Of a stretch of 64,000 bases of DNA, positions 52,223 to 61,452 are shown one piece after another. Position 1 is the stretch's first letter, and the number at the start of each line of letters is the position of its first letter. A program made the translations under genes and the position numbers. The notes under the pieces were generated by a model. That model saw only the letters and a list, made by a program, of their open reading frames with translations, searched no databases and had not been told where the DNA came from. The stretch is from Larsenimonas salina (GTDB lineage Bacteria; Pseudomonadota; Gammaproteobacteria; Pseudomonadales; Halomonadaceae), in assembly GCF_023736155.1 (NCBI RefSeq), contig NZ_JAMLJJ010000003.1, positions 248,001-312,000 on the forward strand, read 5' to 3'.

Positions 52223-54085
52223 ATGGATAAATTCACGCCTAATAAGCGCTTCTATCTGCGCGGCAGCGCGTTTTTCGCGCTGATCAATCTGGTCGTTGTC
52301 TGGGGTATCGCGACCCGCTATCTGCCCTTTTTCAATGCGCCGTCGGACCCGTGGGGCATTGCCTATCTGGTAACGACCTGGATCGGGCATTTCGGCCTGC
52401 TGGTCATGTTGGCCTGGCTGCCAATGGCGCTGGCCGCGCTCGTACTGCCCAGAAAGGCCATGATCCCGGTCATGAGTCTGATCGCGGCAGCCGGCCTCTG
52501 GGCGCTGGCGCTCGATACAGTGGTCTTCAGCCAGTACCGCTTCCACGTCAATCACTTCATGCTGTCGCTGTTCGTGCACGACCAGAACGGCGAAATATTC
52601 AGCTTTTCGGCCTCGACCTGGGCGCTCGGCATCGGCGTGATCGTGGGTCTTTTACTCTTCGAGACTTGGCTTGCCTGGCGCATTCAGGCCCGCGCTCAGG
52701 GCATTGCGTTTCCGGTCTGGAAAACCTTTCTTGGCCTTTTGATCATGGCCATTGCAAGCCATGCCATTCACGTCGTCGCCGATGCCCAATACAAGCGAAG
52801 CGTTACGCAACAGACCAGCATCTACCCACTGCTGTTTCCCGCCACCGCCAAGGACTTCATGGAAAAGAACGGCTGGCTGGACCCCCGAGCCGCGCGCGAA
52901 AAGAACCTGAGCATGAACCGAACCCATGACAGTGGCTCGCTCAACTGGCCGGCAAAGCCGCTGTCGTGCACGCCCGGCGACACCCCGCCCAACGTGGTCG
53001 TGATCGCGCTGGATTCCTGGCGCTTCGACGAGTACGGCCCCGAGACCACGCCCCATCTGTACCAGGCACTCAACGAGAGCGGCCTGCGCTTTGAGCATCA
53101 CATCAGTAGCGGCAACGCCACTCGTAACGGGGTATTCGGCCTGTTCTACGGCCTGACCGGCAACTACTGGAACACCATGGAAGACAGCCAGACCGGCAGC
53201 CTATTCATCCGTACACTGCAACAGGAAAATTACCGGCTGGGCCTGTTCGGCTCGGCCAGTTTCGATGGCGTGGGCTTTGATCGCACCGTGTTTGCCTCCG
53301 TTCCGGATCTTCGCCTTCGCACTCACGAAGGCGAAGATCCGGCCGCACGCGATAAAAACATGACAACGGATTGGCTCGACTGGCAAACCAAGCGCCGCAC
53401 AGCCGACGCAGACCAGCCCTACTTCGGCTTCCTGTTCTATGACGCGCCCCATGGCTACAGCGTGCCTGACGACGCGGAGCGCCCCTGGCAGCCCTCGCTC
53501 GACACGCTCGAATACACCGAGCTCGGCCCTGACACCGACCCGATCCCTGTGAGAAATCTGCATCGAAACGCCGCGCACTACGATGACCAGCTCATCAAGC
53601 GCGTCATCGATGACCTGAAAGCCCACGGCGAGTGGGACAACACCTACCTCATCGTCACCTCCGATCACGGCCAGTCCTTCAACGACACCGGCCACAGTTT
53701 CTGGGGTCATAACAGCAACTTCAGTCGCTATCAGACCCAGGTGCCACTTCTCATTCATGGCCCGAACGTCCAGCCAGGCACCCATGAGGGCATGACCAGC
53801 CACCTGGATGTGGTACCGACCCTTATGAAGCACGCGCTCGGCTGCGCCAACCCACCCGCTGACTACAGCCAGGGCAAGGATCTGCTCAACCCGACACTCG
53901 ATCATCCCTGGGTGATTGCCAACAGCTATCTCGGCTACGCCATCATCGAGAAAGACCGGATCACCGAAGTCAAGGACAGCGGCGATTGGGTGACCTATGA
54001 TCCCGAGCTGAACACGCTTGATCAGGAGCAGTTTTCTCCGGCGGTGTTTGAAGCGGTCAACCTCATGGGACGGTTCTATGACTGA
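52223..54085 (+). CDS. YejM/PbgA-like membrane protein with sulfatase-type domain
   Basis: This 620-residue protein has five membrane helices in its first 190 residues (DUF3413) and a periplasmic alkaline-phosphatase-superfamily domain after about residue 250. Motifs there: VVVIALDSWRFDEYG, SSGNATRNGVFGLFYG and VTSDHGQSFNDTGH. In enterobacteria YejM/PbgA/LapC senses LPS and controls LpxC turnover. The catalytic nucleophile position reads SGNATRNG, with threonine, as in YejM. An alternative TTG at 52211 would overlap the kdkA stop. A perfect 17-bp inverted repeat sits in its codons. Confidence 0.8.
   Translation: MDKFTPNKRFYLRGSAFFALINLVVVWGIATRYLPFFNAPSDPWGIAYLVTTWIGHFGLLVMLAWLPMALAALVLPRKAMIPVMSLIAAAGLWALALDTVVFSQYRFHVNHFMLSLFVHDQNGEIFSFSASTWALGIGVIVGLLLFETWLAWRIQARAQGIAFPVWKTFLGLLIMAIASHAIHVVADAQYKRSVTQQTSIYPLLFPATAKDFMEKNGWLDPRAAREKNLSMNRTHDSGSLNWPAKPLSCTPGDTPPNVVVIALDSWRFDEYGPETTPHLYQALNESGLRFEHHISSGNATRNGVFGLFYGLTGNYWNTMEDSQTGSLFIRTLQQENYRLGLFGSASFDGVGFDRTVFASVPDLRLRTHEGEDPAARDKNMTTDWLDWQTKRRTADADQPYFGFLFYDAPHGYSVPDDAERPWQPSLDTLEYTELGPDTDPIPVRNLHRNAAHYDDQLIKRVIDDLKAHGEWDNTYLIVTSDHGQSFNDTGHSFWGHNSNFSRYQTQVPLLIHGPNVQPGTHEGMTSHLDVVPTLMKHALGCANPPADYSQGKDLLNPTLDHPWVIANSYLGYAIIEKDRITEVKDSGDWVTYDPELNTLDQEQFSPAVFEAVNLMGRFYD
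53303..53342 (+). repeat. Perfect 17-bp inverted repeat inside the YejM-like gene
   Basis: CCGGATCTTCGCCTTCG (53303-53319) and CGAAGGCGAAGATCCGG (53326-53342) are exact reverse complements with a CACTCA loop. The codons read PDLRLRTHEGEDPAA. There is no T-run. Such a long stem is unusual in coding DNA. Confidence 0.9.
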
Positions 54086-54896
54086 CCGCGCCGCTACCGG
54101 GCATGCCACGACGCCGATTACAGGGGTGGTGATCACCCTGAATGAGGCCGAACTCATTGAAGCGTGTCTGGCCTCACTGTCACGGGTGTGCAGTGAGTTG
54201 ATCGTGGTCGATTCAGGCTCACATGATGCAACCTGTCAGATTGCAGAGCGCGCCGGTGCCCGTGTCATTCACCAGCCCTACCTGGGCGATGGCTATCAAA
54301 AAAACGTCGGCCCCGGCGCGGCCTCGAACACATGGGTGCTGTCGCTCGACGCTGATGAGCGCCTGACCGAGCAGGCCATCCAGACCATCCTTGGTCTAGA
54401 CCTCGAGGCGACGGGTCACGATGGCTTTGCCTTTCGCCGCCGCAACTTCATCGGCTCACGGTGGGTCAAGCGCTGCGGCTGGTACCCGGATTACTGTGTA
54501 CGTCTTTATAACCGCCACCGCACCGGATTTTCGGAAACCCGTCAGCACGCCTCGGTTCAGGCCGCATCCGCGCACCGGCTCGATGCGGATCTTGAGCACT
54601 ACTCGTTTGCAAATCTCGGGGAGCTGTTTACCAAGGCCAGCGGGCGCTTCTCGAACCGTTCCGCCAAGGTGATGTATCTGAAAGGCAAACGCGCATCGGC
54701 ATGGTCACCGTTTTTACACGGTATAAATGCGTTCATTCGCAAATACGTCTTTCAGCGTGGGTTCCTTGCCGGTGTGGATGGACTGTCCGTGGCCCTTTCC
54801 GCCGCGACCAATGCCTATCTTAAATACGCCAAGCTTCTGGAGTTTCAACGCGACGCCCGCGTTCGAGACGCCGAAAACTTCGACAAGGTGTGGTAA
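54078..54896 (+). CDS. GT2-family LPS-core glycosyltransferase (WaaE/KdtX-like)
   Basis: This 272-residue cytoplasmic glycosyltransferase has the family opening TGVVITLNEAELIEACLASL, then VVDSGSHDATCQIAER and WVLSLDADERLTEQA, the metal-binding DxD region, and WYPDYCVRLYNRHR. It matches WaaE/KdtX, adding glucose to heptose I in the core of some gammaproteobacteria. The ATG at 54078 overlaps the end of the YejM-like gene by 8 bp. A longer frame upstream is discarded. Confidence 0.85.
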   Translation: MTDRAATGHATTPITGVVITLNEAELIEACLASLSRVCSELIVVDSGSHDATCQIAERAGARVIHQPYLGDGYQKNVGPGAASNTWVLSLDADERLTEQAIQTILGLDLEATGHDGFAFRRRNFIGSRWVKRCGWYPDYCVRLYNRHRTGFSETRQHASVQAASAHRLDADLEHYSFANLGELFTKASGRFSNRSAKVMYLKGKRASAWSPFLHGINAFIRKYVFQRGFLAGVDGLSVALSAATNAYLKYAKLLEFQRDARVRDAENFDKVW

Positions 54897-55942
54897 TGGC
54901 AACCCCTTTGCACGTATGTCACGTCAATCTGGCTCGCGGTTTTCGAGGGGGTGAACGCCAGACCGTCATCCTCATTGAACAGCTCGCCCACCGGTACTCA
55001 GGTGCACTTCGCCAAACCTTGGTGTGCCGCCCCGATTCGCCCCTGATCGACCAAGTGCGCCATCTCGACGTAACGATTGTTGAAGCCAGAAATGCACTGG
55101 CAGGCCACTTTGGCATCGGTGCTGACGCCGTTCACGCGCATGAGGCCAAGGCCGTACACTGGGCCTATCTGCACAAGCGCCTGACAGGCACTCCGTACCT
55201 GCTGACCCGCCGCGTTCCTCAGCCCGTCAAGGACAAGTGGTTCAATCGACGTACCTACGGCTCGGCCGCCTATACCGTCGCGATCTCATCCGTGATCGAA
55301 CAGCACCTCGAGGCCCTCGAATTTACCCGGCGGATCGCACGCGTTCCCAGCGTCTTTTCACACCGTCCCTCCGATCTCGAGCGCGTGGCAGAGCTCAAGG
55401 CACGCTTTGAGGGCCATCCAGTCATCGGGCATATCGGCGCGCTGGTTGACCGCCACAAGGGCCAGCGCGTTCTTCTGGAGGTCGCACGGCGCTTTCAGGC
55501 CTCGCACCCGGATGTCCGCTTTCTACTTCTGGGCGACGGCGAAGACGCCGAGGCATTGCATCGGGAGAGCCGCGAGCTCACCAACGTAATCTGGGAAGGG
55601 TTTCAGCCCGATGTGGAAAACTACCTCGACGCCATGACGCTGTTTGCCTTTCCGTCACGCAATGAAGGGCTTGGCTCGACGCTGCTGGACGCCATGGACC
55701 ATGACGTTCCGATCGTTGCGAGCCGCGTGGACGGCATCCCGGACATCATCACCGATCAGAGAAGTGGGCTATTGGTTCCGCCGGACGACGCAGATGCGCT
55801 CGAGCACGCACTCGACCGACTTCTGGGCGCGCCGGCGCTGGCTGAGGAACTCAAGGACGGCGCCCGCGAGAAGCTGGTGCAGTTCTCACCTCACGCCATG
55901 GCTGATGCGTATCACGCCCTCTATGTGGATATGGCAGAATAA
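54896..55942 (+). CDS. GT4-family glycosyltransferase
   Basis: This 348-residue GT4 protein shows HVNLARGFRGGERQTVILIEQL at the N-terminus (split here only for description), IGHIGALVDRHKGQRVLLEVA, LFLGDGEDA-like LLLGDGEDAEALH, and FPSRNEGLGSTLLDAMDHDV, the donor-sugar motif. It probably adds a hexose or heptose to the LPS core. ATG at 54896 shares its A with the TAA of the GT2 gene. A terminator whose loop is a parS site follows 20 bp after its stop. Confidence 0.85.
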   Translation: MATPLHVCHVNLARGFRGGERQTVILIEQLAHRYSGALRQTLVCRPDSPLIDQVRHLDVTIVEARNALAGHFGIGADAVHAHEAKAVHWAYLHKRLTGTPYLLTRRVPQPVKDKWFNRRTYGSAAYTVAISSVIEQHLEALEFTRRIARVPSVFSHRPSDLERVAELKARFEGHPVIGHIGALVDRHKGQRVLLEVARRFQASHPDVRFLLLGDGEDAEALHRESRELTNVIWEGFQPDVENYLDAMTLFAFPSRNEGLGSTLLDAMDHDVPIVASRVDGIPDIITDQRSGLLVPPDDADALEHALDRLLGAPALAEELKDGAREKLVQFSPHAMADAYHALYVDMAE

Positions 55943-55962
55943 TAGTCACGTTCTGCAGCACC

Positions 55963-56004
55963 AAAAAAGCCCGAATGTTTCACGTGAAACATTCGGGCTT
56001 TTTT
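55963..56004. terminator. Intrinsic terminator built around a parS site (perfect 42-bp palindrome)
   Basis: The sequence is six A, GCCCGAA, the 16-bp parS palindrome, TTCGGGC and six T: a perfect palindrome of 42 bp. Its GC stem and T-run fit bidirectional termination for the GT4 gene (+) and waaF (-). Confidence 0.8.
55976..55991. promoter_or_regulatory. parS: parS site 1 (ParB binding)
   Basis: TGTTTCACGTGAAACA is the well-known ParB recognition palindrome. Here it forms the centre of the terminator stem. Confidence 0.93.
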
Positions 56005-56024
56005 CATGGAACAGGGCCAATGAC

Positions 56025-56056
56025 CGTCTGAGTGTTTCACGTGAAACACTCAGACG
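56025..56056. repeat. Perfect 32-bp palindrome around parS site 2
   Basis: CGTCTGAG and CTCAGACG flank parS site 2 exactly. It ends 2 bp before the waaF stop and has no T-run. Confidence 0.85.
56033..56048. promoter_or_regulatory. parS: parS site 2 (ParB binding)
   Basis: This is an identical copy of TGTTTCACGTGAAACA, 57 bp from site 1, in the same convergent gap. Confidence 0.93.
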
Positions 56057-56058
56057 TG

Positions 56059-57060
56059 CTACATCATCGCCTCAATACGCTCGACCGACAGCTTGTTCAG
56101 GCAATCCGTATGACCCAGCGGGCAGTGACGCTCGAAACAGGGCGAGCACGAAAGATCCAGGGTATGAATCACCGCGCGGTCAGTCAGCGGCGGCGTGTAC
56201 TTTGGCGAGGAAGAGCCGTAGATGGCGTGAATACGGGTGCCGGTAGCCGCGGCGACATGCATCAGGCCCGAATCGTTGGTCACCACCTGCTCACAGCTCC
56301 CCAGAAGATCGACAGCGTCAGCGAGGCTTGTTTCGCCACAGAGATTGAACGCCCCATCAAGTGACGCCGCGATTGTCTCACCGGCCGGCGCATCCTTCGG
56401 CCCGCCCAAAACCATCACCTCATACCCTCTGGCAATCAACTTCGCTGCCAGCGCGTGATAATACTCAAGAGGCCACTGTTTGGCCGGGCCATATTCCGCG
56501 CCGGGCATCATGGCGATTCGTGGCGCAGAACCAAGCCCCAGTCGCGTTTCGAGCCGCGCCAGATTATCGGCATCAAGCATCAGCTCGGGAGCCGGCATCT
56601 CCACCGGCGGGTAGGCCTCATCGACTGGAAGCCCAAGCGACACGAAGCGCTTTACGGTTTGGTCGAGCACCGACTTGTCGAGTTTTCGCCGTTCGTTGAG
56701 CACGCCATAGCGCTGCTCACCGGTAAATCCGGTTCGGTGGGGGATGCCCGCCAGAAAGGGGACCAGCGCCGATTTCCAGGAGCGCGGCAACACGATGGCG
56801 TGATCGAACTGCCCACGCAGGGCGCGTGCGAGACGCAAGCGCGTTTTGAACCCGAACTGACCGTGACCGATTTCGAGTGTCCAGGCCGTATCGACCTCCG
56901 GCATTCGCTCCAGAATCGGTACGGACCATTTCGGCCCCATGACATCGATGCGCACCTCGGGCGAACGCGCCTTGAGTGTTTTCAAAAGGCTTTGCGCCAT
57001 GACCATGTCGCCGACCCAGGACGGCCCGACGACAAGGATGCGCTCGGCTCGAGCGTTCAT
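56059..57060 (-). CDS. waaF: ADP-heptose:LPS heptosyltransferase II
   Basis: This 333-residue GT9 enzyme adds the second heptose to the LPS inner core. It shows ILVVGPSWVGDMVMAQSLLK at the N-terminus, IAMMPGAEYGPAKQWPLEYY, and VTNDSGLMHVAAATGT; the C-terminal cysteine-rich CSPCFERHCPLGHTDCL is a WaaF trademark. The ATG at 57060 follows the hldD stop by one base; a second ATG at 57075 lies inside hldD. A palindromic parS lies 2 bp past its stop. Confidence 0.93.
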   Translation of the reverse strand: MNARAERILVVGPSWVGDMVMAQSLLKTLKARSPEVRIDVMGPKWSVPILERMPEVDTAWTLEIGHGQFGFKTRLRLARALRGQFDHAIVLPRSWKSALVPFLAGIPHRTGFTGEQRYGVLNERRKLDKSVLDQTVKRFVSLGLPVDEAYPPVEMPAPELMLDADNLARLETRLGLGSAPRIAMMPGAEYGPAKQWPLEYYHALAAKLIARGYEVMVLGGPKDAPAGETIAASLDGAFNLCGETSLADAVDLLGSCEQVVTNDSGLMHVAAATGTRIHAIYGSSSPKYTPPLTDRAVIHTLDLSCSPCFERHCPLGHTDCLNKLSVERIEAMM

Positions 57061-57061
57061 G

Positions 57062-58006
57062 TCAGCTCGCACCATTGAGCCAATCCAGATAGTCCGTTAC
57101 CCCTTCGGACACCGTCTTGAACGTTCCGTCGTATCCGGCGTCTCGAAGCTTTTGAATATCAGCCCGGGTATAGCTTTGGTAGCGGCCTTTCAAGTGATCG
57201 GGGAAGTCGATGTACTCGATTTCGCCCTTGCCGTAGTAGCCGGTCACGGTCTCGGCGATCGCCTTGAACGGCTCGGCGCGTCCGGTTCCCAGATTGAAAA
57301 TGCCAGAACGCTCGGGATGGTCGAAAAACCAAAGATTCACATCGACCACGTCGCCGACATAGATGAAATCACGGCTTTGCATGCCGGCCTCATACCCTTC
57401 CCACGCGCCGAAAAGTTTGGGGTTATCGCCGTGACTCACCTGGGTATGATGATGAAACGCCACGCTCGCCATGCTGCCCTTGTGCTGCTCTCTCGGGCCA
57501 TAGACGTTGAAGTAGCGAAAACCAACCACCTGGGTCGTCAGACGATCCCAGTGATGACGCACATATTGATCGAACAGCAGCTTCGAGTACCCATAGACAT
57601 TGAGCGGCTTTTCACACTCAGGCTGCTCGACGAAAATGTCGCTGCCCCCGTAGGTGGCCGCAGATGAGGCGTACAGAAACGGGATATTGCGCTCGTTGCA
57701 GTAGTTCAATAACACCTTCGAGTACTCGAAATTGTTTTCGAGCATGAACTTGCCGTTCCATTCAGTGGTCGCCGAGCACGCCCCCTCATGGAAGATGGCG
57801 TCGATGGGCGGCAACTCATCGGCCTTGATGCGGGCCAGAAAATCATCCTTGTCGAGATAGTCCTCGATCTGGCAATCGACCAGATTGACGAACTTGGTCC
57901 CGTCGGTCAGATCATCGACCACAACAACATCGGTGTGACCGCGCGCATTCAGCGCCTTGACGATGTTGGCTCCGATAAAGCCCGCCCCGCCTGTTACTAC
58001 GATCAT
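57062..58006 (-). CDS. hldD: ADP-L-glycero-D-manno-heptose 6-epimerase
   Basis: This 314-residue epimerase makes ADP-L,D-heptose for the LPS core. The NAD(P)-binding [11 protein letters not shown] starts at residue 6 and the catalytic Y-x3-K lies in [14 protein letters not shown]. Length matches E. coli HldD (310). GGAG stands 7 nt before the ATG at 58006. It is encoded with waaF (1 bp apart) and divergent from glyQ. Confidence 0.95.
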   Translation of the reverse strand: MIVVTGGAGFIGANIVKALNARGHTDVVVVDDLTDGTKFVNLVDCQIEDYLDKDDFLARIKADELPPIDAIFHEGACSATTEWNGKFMLENNFEYSKVLLNYCNERNIPFLYASSAATYGGSDIFVEQPECEKPLNVYGYSKLLFDQYVRHHWDRLTTQVVGFRYFNVYGPREQHKGSMASVAFHHHTQVSHGDNPKLFGAWEGYEAGMQSRDFIYVGDVVDVNLWFFDHPERSGIFNLGTGRAEPFKAIAETVTGYYGKGEIEYIDFPDHLKGRYQSYTRADIQKLRDAGYDGTFKTVSEGVTDYLDWLNGAS

Positions 58007-58147
58007 GGTGTCACTCCATTTGGTGCAAAACGTGTGGCGCATCGGCTTGGATGATGGGACCGAAACGCGGCTCTATAACCGGATAGCCGCTAATTGTATA
58101 CTTGCCGGCGGATTAATTCATGAACATGGGCCAGGGGTACTCTCCCG

Positions 58148-59113
58148 ATGACACAGGCGAAGCCGGACGTAAGTACTTTTCAGGGCCTGATTCTTGCCCT
58201 GCAACACTACTGGGCAAATCAGGGCTGCATAATCATGCAACCGTTGGACATGGAAGTCGGCGCGGGGACATTTCACCCGGCAACCTTCCTCCGCGCCATC
58301 GGCCCGGAAACCTGGAACTCGGCGTACGTTCAGCCCTCCCGCCGCCCGACCGACGGGCGTTACGGTGAAAACCCGAACAGACTGCAGCATTACTATCAAT
58401 TTCAGGTCGTAATGAAGCCCTCCCCCGCCAATTTTCAGGAGCTTTATCTGGGCTCACTGGAAGCGCTGGGCCTTGACCCGCTCACCCACGACATCCGCTT
58501 TGTCGAGGACAACTGGGAATCGCCCACGCTTGGCGCCTGGGGGCTTGGCTGGGAAATATGGCTCAACGGCATGGAAGTCACCCAGTTCACCTATTTCCAG
58601 CAGGCCGGCGGCATCGAATGCTTCCCGGTCACTGGCGAGCTGACCTACGGGCTCGAGCGTATCGCGATGTATTTGCAGGACGTCGACAGCGTCTATGACC
58701 TTGTCTGGACCAAAGCTCCCGATGGCAGCATCGTCACCTACGGCGACGTCTATCTGCAAAACGAGCGGGAGCAATCGACTTATAACTTCGAACACGCCGA
58801 TGTGCCGACCCTGTTTGAAAGTTTCGATTACTACGAGCGCGAGTGCGGAAAATTGCTCGCCCTCGAGCAGCCGCTGCCGCTGCCGGCCTACGAAATGGTC
58901 CTGAAAGCCTCACACACCTTCAATCTGCTTGACGCACGTCACGCCATTTCCGTCACCGAACGCCAGCGCTACATTCTTCGCGTACGGACCCTCGCTCGCG
59001 ATGTGGCAAGCGCCTACTACGCCTCGCGCAAGGCAGCCGGCTTCCCGATGGCTTCAGAAGCGCTGCGCAAGGAACTGCTTCAGGACGACCCCACACAGCA
59101 AGGAGACGCATAA
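58148..59113 (+). CDS. glyQ: Glycyl-tRNA synthetase alpha subunit
   Basis: This 321-residue class II synthetase subunit has [29 protein letters not shown] (where the family opens the active site), [19 protein letters not shown] and [19 protein letters not shown]. It pairs with GlyS to charge tRNA-Gly as an alpha2beta2 complex. A TATACT at 58097 is a likely -10. It starts 3 bp before glyS ends its leader, with both genes near parS sites, as in Pseudomonas near oriC. Confidence 0.95.
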   Translation: MTQAKPDVSTFQGLILALQHYWANQGCIIMQPLDMEVGAGTFHPATFLRAIGPETWNSAYVQPSRRPTDGRYGENPNRLQHYYQFQVVMKPSPANFQELYLGSLEALGLDPLTHDIRFVEDNWESPTLGAWGLGWEIWLNGMEVTQFTYFQQAGGIECFPVTGELTYGLERIAMYLQDVDSVYDLVWTKAPDGSIVTYGDVYLQNEREQSTYNFEHADVPTLFESFDYYERECGKLLALEQPLPLPAYEMVLKASHTFNLLDARHAISVTERQRYILRVRTLARDVASAYYASRKAAGFPMASEALRKELLQDDPTQQGDA

Positions 59114-59116
59114 GCC

Positions 59117-61192
59117 ATGGCACGCGAACGCACCTTTTTGATCGAACTCGGCTGCGAAGAGCTGCCTCCCGGCGCGCTGGCTCCCCTGGCCGAGGCACTG
59201 GCATCCGGCCTTAAAAAAGGCCTGGATGACGCCGAAATGCAGTACGGCGACGTTCACGCCTACGCCACGCCACGGCGGCTGGCTGTGAGTATCGAGCGCC
59301 TGAGCACTCAGCAGCCCGACCGAGAAATAGAAAAGCTTGGCCCGGCCGTAAAAGCCGCGTTCAAGGATGGCGCACCGACCAAGGCCGCGGAAGGCTTTGC
59401 GCGCTCCTGCGGGGTCGAGGTGGCAGACCTCGATCAGCTCGAGACCGATAAGGGCCTGCGCCTTGGCTATCGCCATATAGAGACAGGTCAGTCTACTATT
59501 GAGCTGATGCCCTCGATCGCCAAGGCCGCTGTCATGGCGCTGCCGGTGCCCAAGAACATGCGCTGGGGTACCTCTCGCATTGAGTTTTCCCGGCCGGTGC
59601 ACTGGCTGATAATGATGCACGGCGACGATGTCATTCCGGGGCGCATCCTCGAGCTTGACGCCGGACGCACCACCTACGGCCACCGCTTCCACGCGCCCGA
59701 CGCGCTGGAACTTGCGTCAGCCGATGAGTATCTGGCGACACTCGAGACCAGAGGCAAGGTGCTGGCCGACATGTCGCGTCGTCGTCAGGACGTCATTGCT
59801 CAGGTTCAGCGTGAAGCCGAGGCTCTCGGTGCAACCGCCGTCATCGATGACGAGCTTGTGACCGAAGTTTCAGGGCTTGTCGAGTGGCCGGTCGCACTGG
59901 CAGGTCGGTTCGATGAACGCTTTCTCGAAGTGCCCCAGGAATGCCTGGTCTCCTCGATGAAAGCCAATCAGAAATACTTTCACCTGCTCGACGCCCAGGG
60001 CAATCTGGTGCCGGCGTTCATCACGATCTCCAACATCGAAAGCAGGGACCCGTCGCAGGTCATCGAAGGCAACCAGCGCGTGATCCGCCCTCGCCTCGCC
60101 GACGCCGCCTTTTTCTTCGAGACCGACCGCAGGTCAACGCTTGCAAGCCGCGTCGATGCACTCGAAAGCGTCGTGTTCCAGCAGAAACTGGGTTCTCTGG
60201 CGGACAAGAGTCGTCGCCTTCAGGCCGTTGCGCAATCGATCGCTGCTGCGGTCGAAAGTGACGTCGAGCATGCCAAGCGTGCAGCACTTCTTTCCAAGTG
60301 CGACCTGGTCACCGAGATGGTACTCGAGTTTCCGGAGCTTCAAGGCATCATGGGCGCGTACTACGCGCGTTTCGACGGCGAGCCGGAGCCCGTGGCCAAG
60401 GCGATCTATCAGCAGTATCTGCCGCGATTTGCAGGCGACGACATCCCTGATGAACCGACCGGTATCGCTTTGGCCTTAGCGGATCGACTGGATACACTGA
60501 CTGGTATCTTCGGCATTGGCCAACGCCCAAGCGGCACCAAGGACCCATTTGCCCTGCGCCGCGCCGCTATCAGTGTTTTGAGCATTCTCGTACGTGGAGG
60601 ATACAACCTCGACCTGCGTGAACTGCTCACTGAAGCCGCTGCCCAACATGCCAACCTGCCCAATGCCGCAAGCGTGGTCGAAGATGTACTTGAATACATG
60701 CTCGACCGGTTCCGCACCTGGGCACAGGAAGATGGTATGGCCGTTGAAACCTATCAGGCGGTACGTGCACGCCCGGTAACCCGCCCCTTCGATTTCGAGC
60801 GGCGCTTGAAGGCCGTGCATGCGTTCACGCATCGCGATGAAGCGCGCGCCCTGGCAGCGGCCAATAAGCGTGTGGCCAATATTCTTGCCAAGCAGGAAGG
60901 GAGTGTCAGCCCCGAGGTTGATCAGGCACTGCTTGAAAATGACGCCGAACGGGCGCTTTTTGACGCCATTGAACGTGCCCGCCTTGAGGCGAAGCCTCAC
61001 ATTCAGGCAGGTCGCTACAGCGACGCGCTGGATGTACTGGCCGGCCTCAAGACACCAGTCGATACATTTTTCGATCAGGTGATGGTAATGGCTGAAGACG
61101 AAAAGGTTCGAAACAACAGGCTTGCTCTGTTGGCAGCCCTGCAGACGCAGTTTCTCGAGATTGCCGATATCTCGCTGCTGCCTCAGGGCTAA
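59117..61192 (+). CDS. glyS: Glycyl-tRNA synthetase beta subunit
   Basis: This 691-residue subunit binds tRNA-Gly. Motifs: LIELGCEELPPGALAPLAE at the N-terminus, RWGTSRIEFSRPVHWL, VPQECLVSSMKANQKYFHL and, towards the end, the anticodon-binding DALRAL-like region. Length matches E. coli GlyS (689). It starts 3 bp after glyQ and is followed by a TTCG-loop terminator and a parS site. Confidence 0.95.
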   Translation: MARERTFLIELGCEELPPGALAPLAEALASGLKKGLDDAEMQYGDVHAYATPRRLAVSIERLSTQQPDREIEKLGPAVKAAFKDGAPTKAAEGFARSCGVEVADLDQLETDKGLRLGYRHIETGQSTIELMPSIAKAAVMALPVPKNMRWGTSRIEFSRPVHWLIMMHGDDVIPGRILELDAGRTTYGHRFHAPDALELASADEYLATLETRGKVLADMSRRRQDVIAQVQREAEALGATAVIDDELVTEVSGLVEWPVALAGRFDERFLEVPQECLVSSMKANQKYFHLLDAQGNLVPAFITISNIESRDPSQVIEGNQRVIRPRLADAAFFFETDRRSTLASRVDALESVVFQQKLGSLADKSRRLQAVAQSIAAAVESDVEHAKRAALLSKCDLVTEMVLEFPELQGIMGAYYARFDGEPEPVAKAIYQQYLPRFAGDDIPDEPTGIALALADRLDTLTGIFGIGQRPSGTKDPFALRRAAISVLSILVRGGYNLDLRELLTEAAAQHANLPNAASVVEDVLEYMLDRFRTWAQEDGMAVETYQAVRARPVTRPFDFERRLKAVHAFTHRDEARALAAANKRVANILAKQEGSVSPEVDQALLENDAERALFDAIERARLEAKPHIQAGRYSDALDVLAGLKTPVDTFFDQVMVMAEDEKVRNNRLALLAALQTQFLEIADISLLPQG

Positions 61193-61225
61193 CTACTCGT
61201 TCAAGGCCTACCCGCCGCTGCATGG

Positions 61226-61248
61226 AAAGCCCCTTCGGGGGCTTTTTT
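61226..61248 (+). terminator. Intrinsic terminator of glyS
   Basis: AAAGCCCC-TTCG-GGGGCTTT is followed by three further T. The stable TTCG tetraloop and T-run mark the end of glyQS. Confidence 0.92.
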
Positions 61249-61257
61249 GTGCTCGGA

Positions 61258-61273
61258 TGTTTCACGTGAAACA
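61258..61273. promoter_or_regulatory. parS: parS site 3 (ParB binding)
   Basis: TGTTTCACGTGAAACA occurs 9 bp past the glyS terminator, in the convergent gap between glyS and gbcB. Confidence 0.93.
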
Positions 61274-61366
61274 CATCGTCTGACTGTTTATCGCCACGTC
61301 CTCCCCACTCTGCACCCATCTTGAGTGCTCACGTGATGATATTTCAGAGGCGCACATACCATGAAT

Positions 61367-61403
61367 AAAAAAAGCGAAGCACATGATGTGCTTCGCTTTT
61401 TTT
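61367..61403 (-). terminator. Intrinsic terminator of gbcB
   Basis: The arms are seven A plus GCGAAGCACAT and ATGTGCTTCGC plus seven T, with a single central G: a nearly perfect 37-bp palindrome. It can end gbcB transcripts from the minus strand. Confidence 0.85.
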
Positions 61404-61436
61404 GTACTCAAAGGGCTGAGCGCATTTTCGAATCCA

Positions 61437-61452
61437 TGTTTCACGTGAAACA
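61437..61452. promoter_or_regulatory. parS: parS site 4 (ParB binding)
   Basis: This is the fourth identical TGTTTCACGTGAAACA, 33 bp from the gbcB terminator and 19 bp before the gbcB stop codon's position. Confidence 0.93.

Noticed and set aside
61325-61340. A possible degenerate fifth parS around TCACGTGA at 61329
   Set aside because: Only the 8-bp core matches; the outer bases differ at several positions, so ParB binding is doubtful.
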